NCBI GenBank assembly: GCA_964655005.1 | Contig: CAZZKE010000018.1 | Span: 1-42,258 of the forward strand | DNA from: CAZZKE01 sp964655005 | GTDB lineage: Bacteria; Pseudomonadota; Alphaproteobacteria; Rhodospirillales; JABHCV01 | DNA length: 42,258 nt | Direction: 5' to 3' | Shown: piece by piece, positions 8,539-15,903 of the stretch | Numbering within the stretch: position 1 is the first letter of the stretch | Layout of the letters: every line of letters starts with the position of its first letter | Notes under the pieces: model-generated | Database searches by the model: none | Told to the model about the DNA's origin: nothing | What the model saw: only the letters and a program-made list of their open reading frames with translations | Position numbers and translations under genes: made by a program

Positions 8539-9597
8539 ATGAAAATCTTAAGACGTGTATTTGGGTTAATTGGGACAACCGCATTGGTGGTCGGCCTGTG
8601 GACTGGACAGGCCATGGCGGCGGAAGACGCCAGGGTTCTGCAAGAACAGCGCGCCGCCCAACTTATCGACACATCGGCATTTAAAAAGGATGGCCCCTAC
8701 AAAATTGGCGTGGCCGCCGGATACCTGAGTAATTCGTGGGTGGTGTTCGCATTGCAGCACATCAAGTACGAAGCCTCGTTGCACAAGGAAATTTCCGAAG
8801 TGCTGGTCACCGACGCGGCGTTCAATCCCGCCAAACAGGTCGCCGACATCGAAGACCTGATCAGCAAGGGGGTCAGTCTGATCCTGTATTGGCCGGTCGA
8901 TGATAAGGCCATCGAGGGCGCCCTGAAAAAGGCCGTCGACAAAGGCATTCCCACGATCAACACCGGCGGCGGCTATGTCCATAGCCCGTCAGTCACGGCC
9001 AGCGCCTTCATCGACCAATGGAATCTGGGCGAGATGGGCGCCCGACGGTTATTCCAAGACATGGGCGGCAAGGGCAAGATTTTTGCCATGTTGCCGATCC
9101 CTGGAACCACGGCCGCGGTCGACCAGTTGGCCGCGCTCAAGTCGGTGATGAAGGAATATCCGGGCATCGAACTGCTCAGCGCTGAATACGGCGACTGGAA
9201 CCGGGCCAAGGCCAAGCAGATCACCGAGAACCTGCTGCAGAAGCATCCCCGGATCGATGGCGTATTCTCGCCATCCGGTCAGATGTCCATCGGCGTTGCC
9301 GAGGCTTTCGACGAAGCCGGTCGCCTGGGTGAAGTGACCATGTCACCGGGTGATGAATACAACGGCTGGCTCAAGTGGGTCGTAAAGCACAAGCAGGGCG
9401 GCGCGGTCACCTTCCCGACGCGAGTCGGCCAGGAAGCGCTTCGCTTGGGCCTGCGCATGCTGCGTGGCGAAAAAGTCCGCCGGGGCCTGCGTATCTCTTC
9501 GGAATACATTTCGCCGAGTGCCGCCGGATCGTATGTCGAGGCGAACCGTCCTGACGACTGGTGGGCCAGCACCCTGCCGGAAGCCTGGAAGCCCTGA
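8539..9597 (+). CDS. Periplasmic sugar-binding protein of the ABC importer
   Basis: This protein of about 352 residues begins with a clear Sec signal peptide: basic KILRR, a hydrophobic GLIGTTALVVGLW core, and a likely cut after AMAA. The mature part follows the Peripla_BP_4 (ribose-binding) fold, with GVAAGYLSNSWVV as first strand, KQVADIEDLISKGVSLILYWPVD, and the hinge GVFSPSGQMSIGVAEAFDEAG. It would capture the substrate outside the inner membrane and deliver it to the two permeases. AGGAGAGGG precedes the ATG closely. Being third in a permease-permease-binding protein-ATPase order is less usual for ribose systems, where the ATPase often leads. Confidence 0.9.
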   Translation: MKILRRVFGLIGTTALVVGLWTGQAMAAEDARVLQEQRAAQLIDTSAFKKDGPYKIGVAAGYLSNSWVVFALQHIKYEASLHKEISEVLVTDAAFNPAKQVADIEDLISKGVSLILYWPVDDKAIEGALKKAVDKGIPTINTGGGYVHSPSVTASAFIDQWNLGEMGARRLFQDMGGKGKIFAMLPIPGTTAAVDQLAALKSVMKEYPGIELLSAEYGDWNRAKAKQITENLLQKHPRIDGVFSPSGQMSIGVAEAFDEAGRLGEVTMSPGDEYNGWLKWVVKHKQGGAVTFPTRVGQEALRLGLRMLRGEKVRRGLRISSEYISPSAAGSYVEANRPDDWWASTLPEAWKP

Positions 9598-9631
9598 CAA
9601 GGGCCGACTGTGTACACCGCGGGGAATCGAT

Positions 9632-11101
9632 ATGCTACTTAACGTCAAGGGTCTGACCAAGCAATTCCCCGGAGTAACAGCTCTCGAGGGCGTGGATTTT
9701 GCCGCCGATTCAGGCGAGGTCCACGCCCTTGTTGGCGCCAACGGCGCGGGCAAGAGTACCTTGATGAACCTGTTGTCCGGTGTGTTCGCGCCAAGCGCCG
9801 GGGAGATCCTGATCGACGACGCGCCGGTCAAATTCGACGCGCCGCGGGATGCGGTCGACTGCGGTGTCAGCACCGTTTACCAGGAGTTCAGCTCGATCCC
9901 GCAATTAACGGTGGCCCAGAATATCTTTCTCGGTCGCGAACCGGCCAACCGGTTTGGCCTGCTCGATCTCACCGCCCTAAGAGTCGATGCGCGGGCCGTT
10001 CTGGATCGTTACCACCTTGATCTAGACGAGACGGCACTGGTCGAGGACATGAGCGTCGCCGACCAGCAATTGGTGGAAATCGCCCGTGCATTGTCCGTGC
10101 GGGCGCGAATTTTAATCCTCGACGAACCGACGGCGGTCCTGTCTTTGCGCGAACAGGAAAACCTGTTCAAGATTATCGACAATCTGAAACGCCAAGGTAT
10201 GCTTATTCTTTATGTCTCACATCGCATGGAGGAGATCTTCTCAATTTCCGACCGGGTCACCGTCCTGCGTGACGGACGCCACATCGCCACCATGAATACG
10301 GTCGAGACGAACCACGCCAGTATCGTGCATATGATGATCGGTCACGAGGTGGTGCAATCGGCGGGCTTGCCCCCCGTCGAAGAGGGAAAGGAAATTCTTG
10401 AAGTCGATCTTGGTGCTGGCCGCCGCGGTTTCCGGATGCGCCATGGTGAAGTCCTGGGCATCGCCGGCCTGGTCGGCGCCGGCCGCACCGAGATGGCCCG
10501 TCAGCTGATCGGCCTGGAGGCGGATGATGGCGTCAGCGTCACCATCGGCGGGCAGAAAATACTCCTGAAATCGCCAGAACAGGCGTTGCGGAACGGCATC
10601 GTCTATCTGACCGAAGACCGCCAGCGCGATGGATTGTTTAGCAATCTGTCGATTCTGAAGAACGTTACCGCGGGGGCGCTGGACCGTTTTTCCGCGTTGG
10701 GTTTCCTGCGCCCATCCGACGAACGGCACGACGGCAAATCGATCCTAGGGCGCCTGCGCCTGGTCGCCGGATCGTTGAATGCACCGGTGCGCGAGTTGAG
10801 CGGCGGCAACCAGCAAAAGGTGCTCTTCGGCAGGGCGCTTTTGTGCAACCCGCGGGTATTGATTTGCGACGAACCGACACGCGGCGTTGACGTCGGCGCC
10901 AAGGAAGAAATCTACCGCCTGCTGGTCGAACTCGCGGGCCAGGGTGTTGCCGTGATCTTCATTTCGTCGGAATTGAAGGAATTGCTGTCAGCGACGCACC
11001 GGCTGCTGGTTATGCATGAAGGCAAGATAGTCGCCGACATGCCGACGCGCGAAACCACCGAGGAAAAAGTGCTGCTGGCCGCCACCGGCATGGCGGCATA
11101 G
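9632..11101 (+). CDS. Sugar ABC transporter ATP-binding protein, two-domain
   Basis: This 489-residue protein fuses two ABC domains, as in RbsA/XylG/AraG. The first domain has a canonical Walker A (GANGAGKSTL, near residue 42), a Q-loop (YQEF), VADQQLVEIARAL in place of the standard signature, and Walker B ILILDEPTAVL. The second has the degenerate P-loop GLVGAGRTEM usual for this family, LSGGNQQKV and LICDEPTRGVDVG. The ATG at 9632 is chosen because the domain starts at once with LLNVKGLTKQFPG; an upstream in-frame extension overlaps the binding-protein gene and looks non-homologous. It completes the importer. Confidence 0.9.
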   Translation: MLLNVKGLTKQFPGVTALEGVDFAADSGEVHALVGANGAGKSTLMNLLSGVFAPSAGEILIDDAPVKFDAPRDAVDCGVSTVYQEFSSIPQLTVAQNIFLGREPANRFGLLDLTALRVDARAVLDRYHLDLDETALVEDMSVADQQLVEIARALSVRARILILDEPTAVLSLREQENLFKIIDNLKRQGMLILYVSHRMEEIFSISDRVTVLRDGRHIATMNTVETNHASIVHMMIGHEVVQSAGLPPVEEGKEILEVDLGAGRRGFRMRHGEVLGIAGLVGAGRTEMARQLIGLEADDGVSVTIGGQKILLKSPEQALRNGIVYLTEDRQRDGLFSNLSILKNVTAGALDRFSALGFLRPSDERHDGKSILGRLRLVAGSLNAPVRELSGGNQQKVLFGRALLCNPRVLICDEPTRGVDVGAKEEIYRLLVELAGQGVAVIFISSELKELLSATHRLLVMHEGKIVADMPTRETTEEKVLLAATGMAA

Positions 11102-11134
11102 GCTAAAGTACGGAGAATTGAGGAAAAATAGAGA

Positions 11135-11959
11135 ATGGCAAACGATATCAGATACAAACTTGCCGTGGTTCAAATGGACTGCGTTCTCGGTGAAATCGCA
11201 CCGAATGTGCAGAAAATAGAAAAGTTTGCGCAGGCGGCAGCGGGCCGAGGCGTCGACCTGGTGGTGTTTCCCGAATGCGCGACGACGGGTTATTTCATCG
11301 CCGACGACCTTGCCCGGCTTGCCGAACCCAGTGACGGGCCGACCGATCGGGCGCTCGGCAATATTGCGGCCAGCACCGGGGTTTATCTGGCCGTCGGCAC
11401 GGTCGTCGCAGAAAACGGCGGCTATTATGATTCGCAGGTCCTGTTCGCGCCAACCGGGGAGCGTCTTTCGACCTATCACAAGGTCCACCTGTTTTCGGCC
11501 GAACGACAAACTTTCCAGGCGGGCAACACACCAGCGGTGGTCGATACCGGGCTGGGCCGGGTCGGCATGACCATTTGCTATGACATGATTTTCGGTGACT
11601 ATTTCCGCTGTTTGGTCGAAAGGGGTGCCGACATTATCATCAACAGCACCGATTGGATCGGCGACGACTACCAGCGCCAAACATGGGGCTGGAGCGGTGT
11701 CACTACGCAGGGGATGGCTGCGACCCGGGCGCTGGAAAATGGTGTGTTCGTCGCCATGTCGAACCGTATAGGCCATGAAATAGGCTTCGATAGCCTTGGC
11801 CATTCCTGCATCGCTTCGCCATCGGGGCAGATTCTGGCATCAATTCCCAGCGGCGAAGATATCGCCATCGCCGATATCGACATTAAGGCCGAAGACCTGG
11901 ACAAGTGGCGCGCCATCGCCACTTACCGCCAGGACCGAAGGCCCGAGGTATACGGTTAA
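11135..11959 (+). CDS. Nitrilase-superfamily carbon-nitrogen hydrolase
   Basis: This 274-residue amidase of the CN-hydrolase superfamily has the full catalytic triad: Glu47 (VVFPECATTGYF), Lys116 (YHKVHLF) and Cys148 (MTICYDMIFGDYFR). Members cleave amides, carbamoyl-amines or nitriles in the cytoplasm. It lies 33 nt after the transporter ATPase in the same direction and appears to be the last gene of the operon. With the cysteine hydrolase at 5924 the operon holds two nitrogen-releasing hydrolases, which suggests that the imported compound carries an amide or carbamoyl group. The exact substrate is unknown. Confidence 0.85.
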   Translation: MANDIRYKLAVVQMDCVLGEIAPNVQKIEKFAQAAAGRGVDLVVFPECATTGYFIADDLARLAEPSDGPTDRALGNIAASTGVYLAVGTVVAENGGYYDSQVLFAPTGERLSTYHKVHLFSAERQTFQAGNTPAVVDTGLGRVGMTICYDMIFGDYFRCLVERGADIIINSTDWIGDDYQRQTWGWSGVTTQGMAATRALENGVFVAMSNRIGHEIGFDSLGHSCIASPSGQILASIPSGEDIAIADIDIKAEDLDKWRAIATYRQDRRPEVYG

Positions 11960-12067
11960 GGCGGCTCTTGGGAACGCTTTTTCCGTTCTCCTTGGTGAAT
12001 GTAAATTCCGCAGCCGGTGATGACCAGACCGCCGATAATGGTCCAGTGGTCCGGAAATTTCTCAACC
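11956..12067 (-). pseudogene. 3' fragment of an EamA/DMT-type transporter gene
   Basis: Reading leftwards, this piece encodes about 37 residues ending in TAA at 11956-11958: an FPDHWTIIGG turn, a final hydrophobic helix (LVITGCGIYI) and a basic tail (HQGERKKRSQ). This pattern is typical of the last transmembrane helix of EamA-family drug/metabolite transporters. The rest of the gene is missing: the reading is cut at about 12068, where the IS3-type left end begins. Its stop overlaps the nitrilase stop in a convergent arrangement. Assignment rests on a short segment. Confidence 0.5.
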
Positions 12068-12648
12068 GATCTGCCCCCTGAAAACCGGTCCATTTTAAAG
12101 GATAGTTTGTTCTGTTAACGTTCATTTGGATCAGGAGAACAAACGATGCGCAAGTCACGTTTTAGCGAAGAGCAACAGGAATATGCGGCTGGTGCGAAGG
12201 CCACTGAGCGGTGCCGTCGCCACGGTATGGCCGACATACGTTTTACAAGTGGAAAGCAAAATACGGTGGCTTGCAGGTCTCTGACGGTCAGGCGATTGAA
12301 GGATATTGAAGACGAGAACGGCAAGCTGAAGAAGCTTCTGGCTGAAGCCATGCTGGATAATGCGGGTCTGCAGAGTTTGCTGGCAAAAAACTTCTGACGC
12401 CGGCCAGTCGTCGCCAGGCTTGTCCGGGCGCTACGTTGCGATGATTGGTTTTCCGGGCGACATGCCTGCGCGCTGGTGGGCATATCGCGCTCAAGCAACC
12501 GCTACCTGGCGGGGCCGGGTCGACACGTCCGGCTGCGTCAGCGATTAATTACGCTGTCGGGCAAACACCGGCGTTATGGTTACCGGATGCTGCATGCCAA
12601 GTTGAGGCAGGAGGGGTTTGAAGTGAATGTAAAGGTGGTGGAACGGCC
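12068..12648 (+). mobile_element. Decayed IS3-family insertion sequence remnant
   Basis: The left end is GATCTGCCCCCTGAAAACC, an IS3-family-type terminal sequence, followed by an orfA-like reading at 12146. Broken orfB-like similarity runs to the end: GKHRRYGYRMLHAKLRQEGF, read from about 12559, matches the RFGYRRLHxLLRREG region of IS3 OrfB. Frameshifts and deletions interrupt it and the right end is absent, cut by the IS5-like element at 12649. It is inactive. Confidence 0.7.
12146..12397 (+). pseudogene. IS3-family transposase OrfA, degenerate
   Basis: This 83-codon reading keeps the OrfA start MRKSRFSEEQ and the leucine-zipper end DENGKLKKLLAEAMLDN, but the part between is damaged. The helix-turn-helix segment, normally of the form TFYKWKAKYGG, appears as FTSGKQNTVACR, consistent with compensating frameshifts, and several residues after SEEQ are missing. 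It cannot be expected to work. Confidence 0.7.
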
Positions 12649-12652
12649 CTAG

Positions 12653-13449
12653 CAGACTGCCGAAGAAGTCACCAACATCCTGATATAGCACTCCCTTTAT
12701 GGGCGTTTTGGCAATTATTCCGGCTATATCATCGATTTTTGGCGGAAATGCCTCGTGTAAATGGCCGTTTTTCCGGTTTCAGGCGGATTCCGGGCTCGGT
12801 CGTGCTTTCATGAGTATCGTTACGCCGTTTCTCTCCGTGAAAATCCCGCTCGACGTTGCCGCCCCCGGGGCCGACGTCGTCATCACCATCCTTGGGGCGA
12901 AAGCTTTTCATCGACGCCCAAGCCTCGATCAGCGTTCCGTCTACCGAGAAATGATCCCGGCTCAGAAGATGGCAGATCTTCTTGTGTTCGATGACGCCGG
13001 TCAGAAGTTTGGCCGAAACCTCAGCCTCCAGTAACCGGTCACGGTTCTTGCAAAAGGTGCTTGCATCCCAAACAAGATCGTCCATGTTCAGGCCAACAAA
13101 CCAGCGGAACAGGATGTTGAAATCAAGCTACTCCATAAGCTGGTGTTCCGAGCGAATCGTATAAAATGCTTGCAGCAACAACGCCCGAAGCAACTGTTCC
13201 GGTGGGATCGACCGGCGCCCCATACGCGCGTACATCGCCTCGAAATCCGAGGACAGTGACACAAGCACATCGTTCACAATATCCCGGATCGTCCGTAACG
13301 GATGGTTCGCAGGAACCCGGTCCTCAAGGTCAATATAGCTGAAAAGGCTACCGCTCGTTTGGTCCTGAGCACGCATCTTTGCCTTCGAATTATCTCAAAT
13401 CAGAGAATCACGTAAACGGATCCAAGGCGAGGACTTCTTCAGCAGGCTG
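12653..13449 (-). mobile_element. Internally deleted IS5/IS1182-like element with intact ends
   Basis: The terminal inverted repeats are CAGACTGCCGAAGAAGTC (12653-12670) and, on the other strand, CAGCCTGCTGAAGAAGTC (13449-13432), matching at 16 of 18 positions. Both ends are flanked by CTAG (12649-12652 and 13450-13453), consistent with a CTAG target duplication. At 797 bp it is about half the size of a full element, and only the 5' part of the transposase gene remains. It could move only if a full-length relative acted in trans. Confidence 0.75.
12729..13376 (-). pseudogene. Truncated IS5/IS1182-like transposase with internal stop
   Basis: The reading starts at 13376 with MRAQDQTSGSLFSYIDLE and follows the DUF772-type N-terminal domain through RSIPPEQLLRALLLQAFY. 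After HQLME an in-frame TAG (13128-13130) stands where relatives usually have Gln, and the same frame then resumes through LDFNILFRWFVGLNMDD and the DDE segment SRDHFSVDGTLIEAWASMKSF. It stops at 12729, before the C-terminal half of the catalytic domain. Nonsense mutation plus 3' deletion make it non-functional. Confidence 0.75.
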
Positions 13450-14202
13450 CTAGCCCGAACGGGGAGACTTGTTCCAATCGCCCATAAGCGACTGGATACA
13501 GGCAAGCGCCGCCAGGGCCGCCGTTTCGGCCCGCAGTATGCGCGGCCCCAACGATACGGACACAGAGAACGGCAGTTTTTCAAGCAGGTCAAGCTCGGTC
13601 GGCGAAAACCCGCCTTCCGGCCCGATCAACAGGCCCGCCGCCTGACCGGAGCCAGGCGTCACGACCGCCGTCAGGGGGTTGCCGCCGGTTTCATTGGCGA
13701 CCAGCAACAGCCTGTTTTCGGGCCAGTCGGCGACCAGTTCCCCAAGGCGCATGGGGCCGGAAATTACCGGCACGCTCAGTCGTTCACATTGTTCGGCGGC
13801 TTCGATGGCGATTTGTCCCAACCTGGAAGTGTTGACCCGCCCGGCGTCCGTATGATCGGTAAACACCGCGAACAATCGGCTAACGCCCAGTTCCGTCGCC
13901 TTTTCAACCAGAAAATCAGTCCGGTTCTTTTTCAGGGGTGCGAACGCCAGCCACAGGTCAGGCTCGGCCGATTGTTCGCGCAGTAACTCCCGGAGGCCGA
14001 TGGTACAGTCTTTTTTACCGAGTGTTTCGATCACCCCCAGCCATTCGCCATGGCGACCGTTGAACAGGATGACGCCGGCGCCGGGAGTCAGCCGCATAAC
14101 CCGGCCCAGGTAATGGGTTTGGTCGGCCGCCAGCGGGATGGCGACGCCGGTTTTCAGGTCGTTGCCGACATACAGGCGGGCCCTTGCTTTCGATTGTGAC
14201 AT
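13450..14202 (-). CDS. rsmE: 16S rRNA m3U1498 methyltransferase RsmE
   Basis: This 250-residue SPOUT (trefoil-knot) enzyme methylates N3 of U1498 in 16S rRNA using S-adenosylmethionine. The N-terminal PUA-like part includes HYLGRVMRLTPGAGVILFNG. The knot region carries the family motifs LLIGPEGGFSPTELDLL and LGPRILRAETAALAAL. The ATG at 14202 starts MSQSKARARLYVG; an in-frame extension to 14247 would cross the 23-bp repeat and the ubiA start and is unlikely. The stop TAG lies inside the CTAG that borders the IS5-like element, so the insertion left the protein intact. It is divergent from ubiA, a common alphaproteobacterial arrangement. Confidence 0.92.
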   Translation of the reverse strand: MSQSKARARLYVGNDLKTGVAIPLAADQTHYLGRVMRLTPGAGVILFNGRHGEWLGVIETLGKKDCTIGLRELLREQSAEPDLWLAFAPLKKNRTDFLVEKATELGVSRLFAVFTDHTDAGRVNTSRLGQIAIEAAEQCERLSVPVISGPMRLGELVADWPENRLLLVANETGGNPLTAVVTPGSGQAAGLLIGPEGGFSPTELDLLEKLPFSVSVSLGPRILRAETAALAALACIQSLMGDWNKSPRSG

Positions 14203-14213
14203 GGGGGCATCAT

Positions 14214-14236
14214 ATTCTTTCTGCAACTTGGTATAA
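14214..14236 (+). repeat. 23-bp exact repeat, copy 2
   Basis: This is identical to 17-39, both starting ATTC and ending TATAA. It fills the space between rsmE and ubiA and ends 10 nt before the ubiA ATG. Its role is unknown; a shared promoter or untranslated leader is possible. Confidence 0.6.
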
Positions 14237-14246
14237 ACCTGCGGCA

Positions 14247-15164
14247 ATGACTATCAATGATAAAAATGCCGCCAGCGATATTTCGGCCCTGTCCTGGACC
14301 GGGCGCTGGCTGCCGGGCAGGGTGCGGCCCTACCTTGTTCTGGCCCGCATCGACCGGCCGATCGGCACCTGGCTGCTGCTGCTGCCGTGCTGGTGGAGCG
14401 CCGCGCTGGCCGGGGATGGCTGGCCCGAATTATCGACGTTTCTGCTGTTCGCCATGGGGGCGCTGGTCATGCGGGGGGCCGGGTGCACCCTGAACGATAT
14501 TGTCGATAGAAACTACGATGGCCGGGTCGCCCGCACCGCGACCCGGCCAATCCCCAGTGGCGCCGTCAGTGTGCCCCGGGCGGTCGGCTTTATGGGGTTA
14601 TTGCTGCTGACCGGCCTGACCATTTTGCTGCAATTCAATCTGTTTGCGGTTTATGTCGGGGTGGCTTCGCTGGTCGTCGTCGCCATCTACCCGTTTATGA
14701 AGCGTATTACCTATTGGCCGCAGGCGGTGTTGGGGCTGGCCTTCAACTGGGGCGCCCTGCTCGGCTGGGCGGCGGTGCGGGGTGACCTGGGCCTGGCGCC
14801 GGGTCTGCTGTATATGGCCGGAATTCTGTGGACTCTGGGATACGACACCATCTATGCCCACCAGGACAAGGAAGATGACCTGCTGATCGGGCTTAAATCC
14901 ACGGCCCTGAGATTCGGCGCCGGGACGAAAACCTGGCTGACCGGTTTTTACGGCGGGACGATCGCGCTGATTACCCTGGCCGGTTACGCGGTCGGTCTGG
15001 GGCCGGTATTTTACGCGGGGATGGCCCTGGCCCTGGCCCATCTGGCGTGGCAGTTGGCGACCCTGGATATCGACGACGCCAGGGATTGCCTGGCGAAATT
15101 CAGATCGAACCGGGATTTCGGCCTGATCGTCGTCGCCGCCATCATCGCCGGACGGGTTATTTAA
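14247..15164 (+). CDS. ubiA: 4-hydroxybenzoate polyprenyltransferase UbiA
   Basis: This integral membrane protein of about 305 residues attaches the polyprenyl tail to 4-hydroxybenzoate in ubiquinone synthesis. It has the two Mg-diphosphate motifs: NDIVDRNYD (NDxxDxxxD) near residue 90 and YDTIYAHQDKEDD (DxxxD) near residue 215. It also has LARIDRPIGTWLLLLPCWW at the first helix and RPIPSGAVS after the first motif. The ATG at 14247 lies 45 nt from the divergent rsmE start. Its end overlaps the convergent unknown gene by 4 nt. UbiD, the next step, is encoded 2.6 kb downstream. Confidence 0.93.
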   Translation: MTINDKNAASDISALSWTGRWLPGRVRPYLVLARIDRPIGTWLLLLPCWWSAALAGDGWPELSTFLLFAMGALVMRGAGCTLNDIVDRNYDGRVARTATRPIPSGAVSVPRAVGFMGLLLLTGLTILLQFNLFAVYVGVASLVVVAIYPFMKRITYWPQAVLGLAFNWGALLGWAAVRGDLGLAPGLLYMAGILWTLGYDTIYAHQDKEDDLLIGLKSTALRFGAGTKTWLTGFYGGTIALITLAGYAVGLGPVFYAGMALALAHLAWQLATLDIDDARDCLAKFRSNRDFGLIVVAAIIAGRVI

Positions 15165-15901
15165 AGAAGCGTGAATCCACTATAGGAAAACGGGGCGGCG
15201 TCGGCGGCAAGGCGGTCGGTGTGGTCCTGCCGGACATCTGCCTGCCCTATATTTTCACCGATAAAATCGTCCAGTTCGCGGCCCGGCGACAGGCGGTCCC
15301 GCGCCAATGTCTGGACCTGGAGTTGACTCATTGCCGATCCTCGCCGTCCGCTGGCGGCGACATCGGCCAGGGCGACCGGTTGGTTCTGATGACAAAGGGC
15401 GCCGCGCCGGCCGATATAGGCGAACACGGTTCGATGATCGCCAAGCCGGTCGATATCGACCCGGACGCCGTCGAGCCTGCCGAAATCATAATTCAGCCCA
15501 AGGGCCTCGGTGTCGTGCATCCGCTGCAACTGGGTGTCGTCGAGCCAGGTGGTGAACAGGCAGGCGCTGACGCCGGGGCTGAAATGCAGGGTCGAGGCAA
15601 TCGATCCGTAGGTGCTGAAATGGGCCGAATAAACGGAATCGAAATTATGGATACGGGTCCGTAATACCGGAATCGGGTCGCCGTCCAGGGAATCAAACTT
15701 GCGGGCCAGTTGCTGCGGTGACTGGTTCGAGCCGCTGGCGATCACCGGGTGAAGTCCGGACAGCTCGGGCGCCGGTTCGCCGTCGGTCATCTCGCGATGG
15801 CCATCGGCGTCCAGTAAATATGATCGTCGGGGTATGTGGTAAGGGTAGCCCAGCGCCCTTGCAAGGGCGTCTGATTCGGCGGTTTCGACGGGAATGGCCA
15901 A
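15161..15901 (-). CDS. Conserved hypothetical protein coupled to HD-GYP gene
   Basis: This 246-residue soluble protein has no signal peptide or membrane helix. I do not recognise a named family. The segments VIASGSNQSPQQLARKFD and TVFAYIGRRGAL loosely recall the YGSN and later strands of gamma-glutamylcyclotransferase-like folds, but this is weak. The start is a TTG at 15901, only 2 nt after the stop of the HD-GYP phosphodiesterase gene, with no earlier in-frame ATG, so translational coupling is likely. It ends in a 4-nt overlap with ubiA on the opposite strand. Confidence 0.6.
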   Translation of the reverse strand: MAIPVETAESDALARALGYPYHIPRRSYLLDADGHREMTDGEPAPELSGLHPVIASGSNQSPQQLARKFDSLDGDPIPVLRTRIHNFDSVYSAHFSTYGSIASTLHFSPGVSACLFTTWLDDTQLQRMHDTEALGLNYDFGRLDGVRVDIDRLGDHRTVFAYIGRRGALCHQNQPVALADVAASGRRGSAMSQLQVQTLARDRLSPGRELDDFIGENIGQADVRQDHTDRLAADAAPFSYSGFTLL

Positions 15902-15903
15902 TA

